DNA from: Undaria pinnatifida
Lineage: Eukaryota; Sar; Phaeophyceae; Laminariales; Alariaceae
Length of the DNA: 64,000 nt
Assembly (NCBI GenBank): GCA_012845835.1
Contig: JABAKD010000013.1
Location: 14,687,016 to 14,751,015 of the forward strand
Reading direction: 5' to 3'
The translations under genes and the position numbers were made by a program. Of the stretch, positions 44,437-56,234 are shown in pieces; within the stretch, counting starts at the first letter, position 1, and each line of letters starts with the position of its first letter. The notes beneath the pieces were generated by a model, which had not been told where the DNA came from, did not search any database, and saw only the letters and a program-made list of their open reading frames with translations.

Positions 44437-44701
44437 CTGTGTCGTATCTTTAGGCATGTTACCGTACATAGAATGGTTGGACACAAGTCTTCTTGTCAGG
44501 GAGTTCAATGGTCACTATTGGCGTTTCTTGTGAGCTCTTGAGATCTTGACATACAAACGGGAAGGTCCATCGCCGATGGCATGTCACTTCCCCGTGTGAT
44601 AACGAACGAACTATTGCATTGTGGACAAACGTACTCCGAGCCTACGAGGGGAAGTACTCGGAGTTGATATCACCGGGCCTGCGGTCGCGCGAGTCGGTAC
44701 A
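44437..44701 (+). repeat. 5' LTR of the gypsy-type fossil
   Basis: Pairs with 47806-48066. Shared blocks include TTACCGTACAT, GAGATCTTGA, ATACAAACGGGAAGGTCCAT and CACCGGGCCTGCGGTC. The repeat begins near TGTG and ends at TACA, consistent with TG...CA LTR ends. Confidence 0.8.
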
Positions 44702-47700
44702 ATTCAACTGAGTCGGGTAAGTTCCGCTTACTGCACAAAAACGTAACCAATTTGGTTTTCGGAGCCCGGGACGCACTGTTTTGCGTGTTGGTGTGGGACA
44801 CCAGCCGAAAGCATTGGGAGACCCTCCAGCAGCAAGAGGAGCGCGAGCGCAGGGCGTTGGCGGAGTTCATTCTGCAAGCTGGGGCAACGCGAGAGGTGGA
44901 GGCCGTGCCAGCGGCCGGCTGAAGCCGTAAATCAAGGTGACGATCGGAGAAGACAGACCGCCGAGGGTGGGTGGTGATATTGTTACCTTCGAAGGTACAC
45001 GCGAATTTCTTGTTGATTACTCGGAGTACGAGCAGCAGATGCATATAGCAAATCAAGATGGAGGAGACCGGGTCCTCGCGAAGACGTGAGAGCTAGTAGA
45101 CTCGGCGACCCAAATGATGGTGTCTGATGAGTTCTACGATGGCAAGCCCTGGGTCGACCTCTCCAAGGAGGAGCTAATGCACGGGCTCAAAAGGTTTGCA
45201 GGCGTTGATATGCAGCAGAAGAGTGATGAGAATTTTGCCGCCAGATATTCCGTGTGCTGAAGATGGATACGAGCGTGCCGGTAGATGGCAGGGCGTTCAT
45301 GCAAAAGCGTGCCCTGCGGAAATACCTTGCTGACAGCGGGCTCACGGAGGTGGTGAAGCACAACGATCGGCAGTACGTGCTAAAGCATTGCAAGGTGCTG
45401 GTTGAGGCAATAGCGGCGGGTATCGAACCACTCGAGTTCCCACCGCAAGGTGGAAAAGAAGGTGCGTTTCGACCTCGTAACGCATGACCCTGACGTGTTG
45501 TTCAACATTATTGCCAAGCAGCCGGGACCAAGCCGTAATTGAGGCCAATGGTGCTGAATGTTGGCAAACAGCAAAGCGGCGTGACGGTAGGTCGATGGCT
45601 GCTGCGGGGACCAAGCTGCAGGGAAGTGCTGCTGACGAGCACGACTCACGCGAGAAAGTCAAGGTTGCTGGTGTGAAATCAGAGCGGAATCGTCGGTACG
45701 ACAATAACGACTGTTTCGTATGTGGCAAGCAGGGGCGCAAGTAGTGAGACCGCCCCCAAAGCCAGCAGAATAAGGCGGGGGAATGCGTTCATAGACAGAG
45801 CCACAGCTTGACCCCCATACAGCAGCAGCGGTCCACAACCGTCCCGCTCAGCATACCCGGAGCGAGACAACTGGGATGGCCCCTGTCTCTGCCACCCCTG
45901 GAGCTAGTGGGTACCAGACCGCCTCAAAAGCGGTGGTTACGAAGACCGAACCTTCTGCGCCTGAAGCGTCTACGCAGAATGACGACGACTACGTGTACAT
46001 TTACGTACCGTGGGAGAAGATGGGGCCAGTGGATACCGGGTTCACCGAGACGGTGCAACACCAGGTTTCCCAAACCGCTGGGCTGCAGAATGCGGCACCA
46101 GTTCTTCACTCCGTTCCGGTGCAGCCGCCGGCACCCGCGTCACATCGGTGGGGTGGAGATTCCGGCACCATTTATCCCGCGCGTGTTGCGGTCGTGCAAC
46201 CTGGCAGATGTGGTGACGCGATCTTGGATTCGGTAGAGAACGAACCGCATATGGAGGGCCTGACCCAGCATCTCGCGGGGCGTCTTGCGGTTTCCGGTGC
46301 TTCCGTGGCTGCTGAGGTCAGGGTGCTCATAGATTATGGTTCAAGCATCACAGCCATGACGGAGGAGCTGGTACAGGCCCTGCGGAGACAGCCGGGGATG
46401 ACGTAAACCGCGTTAATGCAGGCGTTTGTTGGGAATGCGCGTGTGGTGACGTTGTTGGGCCAGGAGTGTGATATCGAGACGCAATCGTGTCCGCTCCACC
46501 TAACGATTGATACACCATGGGGACCAGTCCCATTTATCATGCCGTTTATCGTGCTCCCTTGGGGAGGCCATGTGTTTATCATCGGGCGGAAGACGCTGAG
46601 AGAGAAACTCGTCATGGACGTCATGGCGCAGCTCAAGGCCTCGGTACTGAAGCCACAAGGACGTCAAGATAGCGGTGGGATGGAGCTTACAGCTCGTTCT
46701 GCGGGCGAGCGCAACGATACTTGTGTGCTGCGAGCGGCGATGGCTGTCACAGCGTTCGTGCCGGGCGGCGACGATCCAGGCGACATGGACAATGAGGTCA
46801 CATTGACGCTACCGTCTCAACGAGCCATGCTATTCCAGGATTCCGAGATGGAAACCCGGGATTGTTTGGGCGTGTTGGAGACGGCTGTCGATAACGCTGT
46901 TGACCATGGCCCCCCGCCGGAATGTGCCAAGATGTTGCGCGATATCGTTTTTCTCACGCACCTTAACGTGCTATGTCGGGCGTTGTTGGGTGATCCACCT
47001 GCACGCAAGAAGCCTGTGGCGGTCCGGCTTTGTTCAGGTGCAAGGGTGGTGCGAGCGAAGCCCCCACCTGAACGTAATCGCCTACTGTGGAATACGGCAG
47101 ATTCTTGCTGCGACTGCCGCTTGGTGGTGACGATGAGTTCGTCATCAAGGTGGCCTGGGAAAGGCCGGAGGAGGCAAGGGGCACCTCGGAGTCGGTGGCG
47201 CGCGTGTTTGATGGCGCGCCGGCCGTGGTGTAAAAATAGTTCACGGCGCTGCGGCTGAAGACGGATCAGCAGCGGGCACTCGTACAGCGGTGTGGACAAC
47301 GTTTGTGATCGCACTGTGGTTTGGGGGGGGCGCGGATTTTGAGTTGCTGATTTTCGGTTTTGTCTGAATTTTGGATTTCTATTTTTCTGAGTTGAAGGCT
47401 TTGCGCAGGGCGCTGATAGCTTCTGACGCAGCCACAGCTGGCGGTTCATCGCCGAGGCTTTGTATGGACAGAGCATGTCCGCGGTTGATGCTTCCGTTTT
47501 AGGGTAACTGTTGTACTAAAATAGACATTCCATGTGTGGTGTGGGTTTCGGCAAGTTGCATGCGCAATTGGAGGTGTGACGCCTGGTGTGTGTTTTCTTG
47601 AAGATCCATTGGTGATGCCGCGGTTGCTGAGCAATCATTGTTCACGGCCAGTAAACGTGGCAGATCTTAGGTCGTGGTGAAACTGACACGAGTTGTTGGA

Positions 47701-47805
47701 TTTGATCATTGCCCAACGTACGGACAGCTATGTTTATAGAGGCTACTCGGTCTGAGCCAGCGTGTGATTGTAGCCCGAGATGGACCTATGGAGGATGCTG
47801 TACAG

Positions 47806-48066
47806 CTGTGGTCGTATATTTGGGCATTTTACCGTACATGGAAGGGTTGGATACATTTTGTCAGTCCGTTCAAGTGTCACTATTGGCGGTTCTTGTGAGT
47901 TCTTGAGATCTTGAGATACAAACGGGAAGGTCCATGGCCGATGGTATGTCACTTTCCCGTGTGATAACGAATGAACTATTGCGTTGTGGACAAGCGCACT
48001 CCGACCCTACCAGGAGAGGTGCTCGGAGCTGACACCACCGGGCCTGCGGTCACGCGAGTCGGCACA
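47806..48066 (+). repeat. 3' LTR of the gypsy-type fossil
   Basis: Partner of 44437-44701 in the same orientation, ending CACA. Substitutions and small length changes separate the two copies. Confidence 0.8.
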
Positions 48067-50944
48067 CACGTTTTACTTTCCGGCCCAACTCGTAAGGGGT
48101 TTTGTGCCAGGAAGGGTACGTGGGCATGGATAAATTATTTTCTAATTGCGGGCGGGTTTCCCGATTGCTTTTTACTACTGGTATGCGTTACAAATCGGAT
48201 GCTACGTTCAAACACCGTGTGCTGCAAAAATGCGAAGCCATCCCAGTTTATTGAAGGCACCTGCATTCACGGCAGCAGCAGTATCTTTGCCCACATAAAT
48301 CAGCGGGGCAACACCAGCGCGGTTCGGCTATAGAAATGTACATGATGCACATGGGTTCAGCACAGGCTATTGACACAGCTGCAAAACACATTACAGGCAC
48401 TATCATGACTCGTGCATAATCCAACCAGTGATAAAGAACCACCGTCCGGGGCAGGAGGCCTGATTGAACCCAATACTTTCATTGAACCATCGGCGGCAGC
48501 GTAAACGAATAGACCCAGGCTACGATAGGGGGTCATTTTTGTGGGTTGTTTGGCAGTGGCTCGGGGTAACTCGTGCGAATGAGCCTTTGCGGTGTTAAGC
48601 TTCCGTCCCGCTTAAACTTTGCATTTAGAATCTGCAATGGAATGGTAAGCTATGCTGCGCCGAAAACGTTTCCCCCGTTTTTTGTCCGTGAAGCACAGGG
48701 TCGCTCGTGCGAGTGGCTCAAACCCGGCATTGAAAATAGGGGTATAATGGAGTATGATACTACAATGATATTACAATACCCTAGCCTTGGTCAATTCTGG
48801 AGAAAAGTCGATAACATCCGATGCGATGGACCCATATTCAAATGTTTAGAACTAAAAACGATTCCAAGGTTTGATGTGAATCGCTAGAAGAATGTGTTAA
48901 ACCCTCTTATATATGGGATGGCACGTGGCGTGTATCAGCTCTTAGCTGGTGTACGCTCGAAGACTCGCTTTCGGATAACCCGATGAAGACAGAGCCTATA
49001 TTATTTAATGCAAACGAAGGACACGATTAGGTGAGCCTGTAAGAGCAGAGCTCCAGATACAGAAAGAAGAGAAGATGTTGCTCGGCGACCCCAAGCCGAT
49101 ATCTTGATTGATGATAAACTTGCTCCGCAGATGAGAGCAGATGGTGAGCAAAAAGGGGTGGTCGAGGTGGGTCTGACCATCACCTGATCGAGACGGCACA
49201 GCGCCTATGCTACGGACAGATGTACTCTACCGGTAGTTGTCTGATCTACCTACAGCAACGTTTTCTGAGGCTTGGTCGTTGTCTACCGTACCTATGACAA
49301 GGTTCCCTGAGGTTTGCTTCTGGGAGTTTAGCTACGTCAATGTCCCGACGATCATCCTAAAATCATATTCCATGAATGTTGCTAACCGTACGTTATTGCG
49401 CCGCAATATTATTCGTACTAATTATACCGCATTCCTCGTACGTACTACATGTACCAGCTTTTGGATATGATTAACCAGTAAACTGGTGTGCATTATATAT
49501 CCAAGTTAGTAGTGCTGAGAGTTCTGCATGCAAAATACCGCATCGATAATCGACACCTTACAGACATATTGTAACCGTCTGTTGTACGAACAACTCGCAA
49601 TGTATACCAGGTTGTTTTCAAGTGTCATCAAGTCAGGACATGATGCTTGCTGACAAATAGCATCTCTAATAGAATGAACGCAATCGCCGGCCGCTCTGTT
49701 GAAGCCTAGTCCCCCTGAGAGAACAAGGAAGAAAGTACAAGAGGAAAAAAGACCTTCCCACCCGCCCTATAAACTTGGTAATTTCTTCTGCGCCGTAATT
49801 CCAATCCCAGCGACGGGCACCTCGCTGAGGACACATTCGACGAAGTTTATCCCGGGCGAGGGCCATCTGTCTGGGGGCTGGATGCCTCACCTTCCCAATA
49901 CTTACATTGATTGTTCGGCGGCAGCGTAAAATACTACTTTATGTATGGCATGCATGAAGAGCTCCCCTGGGCGGAACAAATGAAGGGTTAATTCGCTTGA
50001 GGTCAAATGCATCGAATGAAGGTCCTTCACCACCATCATGTGACCATCGGTCACGGATTTGGAAACTGCAAGGCCCACGTGACATATACTAAAGGCATAA
50101 TCGGCCGACGACACATGGCTTGCAACAGATATCCAACAAATTTATGACCTTCTTCCTTCCAAAAATAGCATTAATTCAGCCTCTTGAATTAGTATACCGG
50201 TACTACCCGCTTCGGGCAAAGCCCCCGTTCCAGCCCGGCCGCCGCACCCCGATTGCCCACGGCGCCACCGTTGGGTTATCGGGAGCAAGTGTCCTCGATC
50301 ACATGCAGCTTTGTCGCTGTCCAGCTGGAGTGCCGACCCTTTCGCTCCACCTAATACTCTAGGTCAAAGCTCGGAGGCTAAATATGAGTGAATGGTCGGC
50401 GCTGTACCACCTGCGCAGCAGACGCAGAGGCAGGCGCGGGAACTGGGGCTGATATGCCCTTTCTCAAGGGTGCCGCTGCACCAGGACGGCACAAACTTCC
50501 TCAAGAGTTTCAGCGGACGCCGACTGCATTATCGGTCCTGGGTACATTGTCGGTGCTGCTGAGCTGCGGCATGGCCAACACCCGCTGCTGTGCCAGTGCA
50601 ATTTGTGAGGGGTGTGTGCGTGTTTTTCTTGCTTTTTGGTGTTGCCTTGCGGGGCGAAAAGACCCGAGATATTTTTCCAGAAAATGCCCCAGCCACATAA
50701 TAAACGCCATGGGTAGCCTTTTCAAGTTTGTACATTTTCTACCCCCTGGCGTTATCACCGCATCCGGCACCATGTATCGGGGTGTGTAGCACAAGGCTCC
50801 GCATGTGTGCGGGCTTTGCCGGCGCATAAGCTCCAAGAAGGGGAGAAAGGGTGACGGCTCATTTTGGGACATTCTTTATTTCTTAGCCTGTACACCCATG
50901 GACTTGATGGAATCATTGTCATACGTTGGAAAGCGGACAGCGGC
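48067..50944. other. No gene recognised
   Basis: The only internal relation found is a 36-bp motif, CCCAATACTTTCATTGA followed by TCGGCGGCAGCGTAAA, at about 48469 and 49895 in direct orientation. A 133-residue plus frame (50388-50789) is not recognisable. Confidence 0.35.
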
Positions 50945-51650
50945 TATATATCCGTAGCCGTACCCACGTTAATACCGGGAGGTGCGCCTTCACGTTTTTC
51001 GTAATATCCGTAGCCGTACCCGCGTGATACTGGCAGGTACGCATTCAAGTTTGTCATGGTCGCCCGGAGGCGCACCCATGGTGTCCCGCGAGCATCCGCG
51101 GGTGCCCGTAATCGTTCCCACCGGCGACCGCGACATCCCGATGAGGTTTCAGTGGGAACTCGCGGGCGCCCATGGGAGGTATAGCGGGCACTCGCGGGCG
51201 CCCGACGGCAACCCGGTGATATCCAGGGGGTGCTCCTATCACGGCGGTTCCAGTACAATGACCCATTCCCGCGATATCTTCCATAGGACTCTCCTCGGGT
51301 GACTGCGATGGTTGAAATGGGTGCCCGCAGCCGGAACATCTCAACCGTTAACTGTAACTGTGTTTACGCTATATGTTCCAGGTTAGGAGTCGTCAGTCCA
51401 ATGTTATGGGGTTTATATGGAGTGATTTCACCGTGGCGTCAACCCTAAGACAGTCAGGTGCCCGCACGGGCGCGCGCGGGAATGCCAGCGAGACTATGGG
51501 ATACCGTGGGTTCCCGCGGAATTCAAGCTGGGGCATTGCGGGTGCCCGAGCGCTCGCGGTCGTAAGATACTGCGGTACATCGCGGGATGCAGTGTGGGCA
51601 CCCGCGGGTGTGCCCACAACGAAGCTACCCAATGTGACATGTTGGCCGTA
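50945..51650. repeat. Degenerate GC-rich array with GCGGGTGCCCG motifs
   Basis: It starts with a clear 57-bp direct repeat (ATATCCGTAGCCGTACCC at 50948 and 51005). It then continues with many short CGCGGG(C/T)GCCCG-type words, some palindromic (CGGGCGCCCG), roughly every 30-60 bp to about 51620. One more GGGTGCCCGC occurs at about 51811. Frames on both strands are Arg/Gly/Pro-rich by composition. Confidence 0.65.
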
Positions 51651-52621
51651 GGGGAAGGAGTGGCAAAACAACTTTTGGACATCTGACACGTTACTTCATA
51701 GTGAGTACGTTTGATGCTAAGATGCTCATATCTTCAAGCACTTTAAATAGAAATACACAGCAATCAAGACTCGCCCTTGCAACGGAAGTATGATAAGTAC
51801 ACTACTAAGTGGGTGCCCGCACTCAAGATGAAATGAAATGTTACTGAAGGAACTCAGGCTGAGACTGATAAAGAAAACAGGAAATAGGTCCCGCAGCGAG
51901 AACATGGCGAACCCGATGTAAAATGACGATTAGTAATCACGAACAACGGCGCATCAAGATTCGCTGAATTCTACGTGTAACGCCCTTACATTTATGTTCA
52001 GAGGGTGTGTATACTAGATATTTTACATTATGCGAAGAAAGCTGTTACTGCACTGCAGCAAGAAACAAACAGCAGACCCATCGATAATCCATTCGCAGCA
52101 GAAACCGCATGTAGTACCTGGCTGGTTTACGACATCGGAAATGCCACTGCTGTTGTTGTGCTTTAGGCCATGTACCGGCGACCCCACGTAGCCCCACTAT
52201 CGACGCGCTTCCCCCGCGAGCACGCTGGCAGCGACGCCAGACGCATGCCACGGTCGAGGTAGCCCGATATTTTTTGAAAGGATGGTTTCTGAATCAAGGG
52301 GCTACTTATCCCGATATCGCCCGAATTTCGTTTAATATTTCTCGCGTTGTATGTCTAGGCTGTGGGAAGCCATGTGTTCAACGGGAAGCAGCTTTTTTTT
52401 CTCTATTTGTGAGTGTTGCGAGACACCGTTGGGAGAGATCAAAAGCTCCTCGAGCAAGAACCTCTCAGGAACAAAATGCTGCACGTCCACCGTAGCATGC
52501 GTCGGCACCAAGCTGTTGCATGGCTGCTCTTGTTTACAATTTCCCCTCGTCTTTCGTCTCACCTGCCGGCGCTTGCTGCAGGTTCCAGGGGGCTACCTGC
52601 ACGTGGGACGTGGGACGTAGA
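51651..52621. other. No gene recognised; may hold the MFS exon's promoter
   Basis: No repeat or coding sequence seen. The plus-strand frame of the MFS exon stays open upstream to about 52520, where another ATG lies, so a longer 5' coding end cannot be excluded. Confidence 0.3.
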
Positions 52622-52847
52622 ATGCCTGCTTGCAGCTCCGACGATGGAGTAAGGGATATATCGCACGCGGAAGCCGCTCACCCAACCCAGCCGGACCCGA
52701 CAGAAAAGGATACTCCCTTTCCTCTGCTGCCTATGGTGGCGATCTCGCTTTGTCTTGTAACTGTCGCGTATTCCATCTGCAACCTGTTTCCCTACGCGGG
52801 CTACATGGTGCAACATCTCGGAGTAACCGACGACAAAGATGAGGCCG
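52622..52847 (+). CDS. MFS transporter, first exon only
   Basis: From ATG at 52622, the frame encodes a short hydrophilic N-terminus (MPACSSDDGVRDISHAEAAH, PTEKDTPF), then a first transmembrane helix (LLPMVAISLCLVTVAYSICN) and LFPYAGYMVQHLGVTDDKDE-AG. This layout (L-P/K-x-x-x-x-x-x-L, a helix, FPY, M-V-x-x-L/F-G-V-T-D-D, E-A-G) is the N-terminal signature of MFS transporters of the ZIFL/TetA-like group, where E-A-G-Y-Y-A-G normally follows. The exon ends exactly there at GCCG|GTAAGC (donor GT at 52848-52849), phase 1. Protein function would be membrane transport; the substrate cannot be read. No second exon was found downstream before repeats begin at 53.6 kb. Either the intron is long or this is a duplicated or truncated gene start. 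ATG at 52520 in the same frame is an alternative start. Confidence 0.5.
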
Positions 52848-53644
52848 GTAAGCTCGCGGGCGTTACGCATGATCAGGCGAATTTCCGGACACCGAAAATA
52901 TTGTCGATATTGCAACATTTGCACCTTATACCTTTGTCAAGGTGTCTGTATGAACACACGTCATGTAACCAAGAAATAAGCGCGCACATCTCTGGGACAG
53001 CGGTAAGACGACAATGAAGCAAGTTGTTTCTGAAAGTACTTTAGGTGCTTCTATGGAAAATTGTAGTGATAACGGTTGATAAAAATGCAAAGGTGGTGTG
53101 GATCAATGTTTCCCTCGCCCCCCGTCGCGCGACAATGAACACGAAAAAAACGCTTAGACGAGTGGGGTCGCGTTAGGGTGTTTTGCTTTTTTAGCAGCAG
53201 CAGCAGCAGGTAATTGTTTAGTACCCGGTAGAAAAATAGTAGTAAAGTGTTGCGCCATACATGAAGAGCAAGAAAGGATGGGGAGGGGAAGAGGAGGAGG
53301 AGGAGGGGGGGGGGGGGGGGGGCGGCTTGTTTCGTTCACAGTCGTAGTCTTGGGGGGAGGAGGAAGGGGGAGGGAGCCACAAGGGCAAGGGCCACTAGCA
53401 AATCGAACCAAAGAGGGGCACGTGAAGAGCATCATGGGCAAAATAGCAAGAAAATCCCCAGCGTGTGGTTCGAATGAGGCTTGTTCGCAATAGGCTTCTT
53501 GGACCTGGGGAGCGCCGTCTGCGTAACATAAGATACGCGGTACGGTATGCGTGTTGGTGTTTGCTCCAGACCGCCGGACTCCGTTTTGTTTTCTTTTTGG
53601 TTTCGTTTTCTGGTTTTTCGTGGCGCGAGTGGGGGGTGGGGGTA
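52848..53644. other. Intron or flank of the MFS exon; no second exon seen
   Basis: Begins with the splice donor. Contains a short (AGC)n run (about 53192) and a GGA/G-run block (53280-53325). No helix-coding exon that would continue an MFS protein was found. Confidence 0.3.
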
Positions 53645-53745
53645 TAATATAAAAATAAAATACACTCCAGCTGTGAGATCGCAGATTTTGGCGAAACTCA
53701 TATTTGCAAGCTGTGTGTGATACTTCGACCGCGCGCATTATTTAT
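53645..53745 (+). repeat. FB-family terminus fragment
   Basis: ATATAAAAATAAAATACACT lead, CCAGCTGTGAGATCGCAGAT, TTTGCAAGCTGTGTGTGATA. It stops after CGACCGCGCGCATTA without modules. Confidence 0.85.
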
Positions 53746-53969
53746 GTAGCCTCAAGAAAGATGCGGTCTCCACTTTTTCGTATGTATGTATGTGCTTCTT
53801 CTGCCACAACCAGCCGCAACAATAGCCCTCACGCCGTTCGTCGTGTTATTCTTTTTCGTTTTCTTTTTCCTTCTTTATTCTTCTGGTCTTTTTATCTTCT
53901 TGTTTTTTCCTTCTTCAACATTTCCTCCTTAATTTCCCGAAGTTACCACGCATCAGGTTAGTATAATCT

Positions 53970-54395
53970 ATCTATCTAATCTATCTATATGCCAAGTATA
54001 TATATAAATATGGTTAATCAATGTAAATATATTTCATGTGCATACTTGTGATTATCCGGAGAGACCAAGACCGAGGTATAGGGGTTACTTTTGGGAACGT
54101 TTTATGCAGTGTTTAGAGGTCATTCGCGCCGGTGGCCTCCCTGTTCGTTTGCGGTCGTGCTGTTCTAACTAACTAACTAACTCACTAACTAACTCACTAA
54201 CTAACTAACTAACTAACTAATGTATTTGCCGAATGGAATCCGAAAAGGAATGTTCAGCCACGATGCGCCAAAAGAATTGCCCGTAGCATAGTCCTTCCCG
54301 TAGTCAGTGAGGTACAGAGTTACTATAGCATATTATAGCATGGCAGTATGATAGTATCGTAGTATGATAGTATGATATGATAGTATGATAGCTCA
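53970..54395. repeat. Microsatellites: (ATCT)n, (AACT)n and ATAGTATG-type
   Basis: TCTATCTA repeats (about 53966-53990), AACT repeats with CACT variants at 54165-54221, and ATAGTATG-like repeats at about 54320-54390. No gene in between. Confidence 0.9.
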
Positions 54396-54519
54396 AATCC
54401 AGTAGTGAATGAAAAAGGGGGCATGATGGCGTCTGATATGTTACTACAATAGTCTAATACCTTAGTCTTGCTGTTCGTTCCTTTTTCCTGGCCATGGGAA
54501 CGGGGGGAACCCGGAACTC

Positions 54520-54620
54520 GTATATATTATAAAAATTAAAATACACTCCAGCTGTGAGATCGAAGATTTTGTCGAAACTCATCTTTGCAAGCTCTGTGTG
54601 ATACTCCGATCGCGCATATG
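54520..54620 (+). repeat. FB-family terminus fragment
   Basis: TATATATTATAAAAATTAAA lead, ACACTCCAGCTGTGAGATCG, then through CATCTTTGCAAGC to CCGATCGCGC, where it ends in a TAG-repeat. No modules follow. Confidence 0.85.
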
Positions 54621-55149
54621 TAGTAGTAGTAGCAGAATGTTGTATTAAACCAGACTGTATTAAACCAAAGATCGCGTTGTAGGTGTTATCTTGTCTAATC
54701 AGAATCAGCACGGTCAAGTACATCAGCATCAGCAAGTTGTCACAGAGGCAGTGCTAGTGGCGGCAGCAGAAAAAAATTTCTCAAAAAATCAAGTGGTGCG
54801 CGACAAGTACCGCCTCCATTAGTATGTTAACCAGGGGGGGGGGGATGTTAGTACATATTTTGTCAATCAGATGATGGATCACGATTGAAGATGGTTAGAA
54901 AGACAAGGCGCTTCGCTCACGAAGAAATATTTCCAAAACATGACAAAAGAAATGTGGGAAGCAGACAGATGTCCACGATTGATCGCAGGTGCAAACTGCC
55001 GACTTTAACAATGCCAAGAGGGCCGACACCATGCTCCAGGAAAACGGCGCGGACGCCACATGCATGAGTATACAGTATGCGCCTCGTATCATACTCGTGA
55101 TGCACATGTCTGTCTGGAGTCCGAAGCAGAAAACAGCTGCTGCTCTGAT

Positions 55150-55270
55150 TTTCTTTAAAAAAGGCGGTAAAAAAAAAGGTCAGGCTCTTTCCTTTCCAGC
55201 GAGAGCTTCAGCCACACACCATTAGCGGCCATCTAACTTGGCAGCAATCCCTCTCAGAGTAATGAGGCAT
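55150..55270 (+). repeat. Partial copy of the 57-kb tandem unit
   Basis: CAGCGAGAGCTTCAGCCACA, CTTGGCAGCAATC and CTCTCAGAGTAATGA match the units at 56945-57559 and 58742-58960. Confidence 0.65.
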
Positions 55271-55334
55271 GCGCTTGGTCTCGACTCGTGCTATTTATGG
55301 CGCCGGAACTATCGGCGCCGGAAATTATTGCGTT

Positions 55335-56130
55335 CATATATATTATAAAAATTAAAATACACTCCAGAAGTCTGTGAGATCCAAGATTTCGTCGAAACTC
55401 ATCTTTGCAAGCTGTGTGTGATACTCCGATCGCGCGCATTACGAGTTGTGTGTCCTCATTAAGGATATAGGTCAGCGACTCCCCTTACAACTACAGTGTA
55501 GCTATCAGGGTCAACAGGACGATTTTAGTCAGTCTGTGCGCGGAAACTATAAAACCCGTTTCTGAGGGGGACAAAACCTGACAGCTGTGAAGGGAAAGGG
55601 GGGCCTGGTTTTGATCAAAAGCGAGCGGGTTTAGAGGGGGGCGGGGGGGGGGGGGGGAAGGGGCAATTTGTGCATGTAAGCTATAAATCCTTTCGAGGGG
55701 ATAAATCTGACGGTTTTGGCACCAGTATATTATTGGGGGCGGGGGGGGGAGGGGGGGTTGGGGCGGGGGGGGGGGGGGGGGGGGGGGGGGGTTGGGCGGG
55801 GGGGGGGGGTTGGGCGGGGGGGGGGGGTTTGGGCGGGGGGGGCAGCTCAATATGTGACTGGAAACTATACATTATTTTGAGGGGATAAATGTGACAGTTT
55901 TGGAAATAATACATCAGTTTATCATGTATATCCTGGGGTAAGTCGTACAATCAGTGAGTAAAGAGAGGGTGGAGTGTTCGAGGGGGTGGGGTTGGGATGG
56001 GTTGGGGGGGGAGGGTGGGGGGTGGGGGCGGGGGGGGGGCGGGGGGGGGGGGGGGGGGGGGGGGGAAGGGCTTCAGGTGAGGGGTTTGTTATACTTGTGG
56101 TGCTAGGTCTAGGCGAAGGTGCGGGTGATG
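55335..56130 (+). repeat. FB-family modular repeat copy
   Basis: Lead and tip at about 55340-55375 (ACACTCCAGAAGTCTGTGAG), terminus, CGGAAACTATAAAACCCG module (about 55542), further modules at about 55675 and 55860, very long G-runs at 55740-55840 and about 56005-56065, and the GTGGTGCTAGGTCTAGGCGA block at about 56096, where it breaks off. It closely resembles the 14.97-kb copy. Confidence 0.85.
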
Positions 56131-56234
56131 GATATATATAGCACATACGTTTTCGTATAATATTTGCAGTAATGGAAATCGTTGGTCATTAGAATGCCCC
56201 CAGTTATTCCACTTTATTTCTGTGAGAATATTAA

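Larger units (their letters stand above)
44437..48066 (+). mobile_element. Shortened Ty3/gypsy-type LTR retrotransposon, broken fossil
   Basis: Two direct repeats of about 260 bp (44437-44701 and 47806-48066) act as LTRs around a 3.1-kb interior. Interior parts in order: gag-like sequence from about 44800, a CCHC-type knuckle start (NDCFVCGKQG, about 45710), a spacer, a retropepsin-like region (VLIDYGSSITAM, about 46325, with IIGRKTLREKLVMDVMAQLK downstream, about 46580), and the segment that normally leads into reverse transcriptase (RALLGDPPARKKPVAVRL, about 46980). Most of reverse transcriptase, RNase H and integrase are absent, so the element is internally shortened, and what remains is broken in several places. 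The LTRs differ at many positions by eye, which implies an old insertion. Confidence 0.8.
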
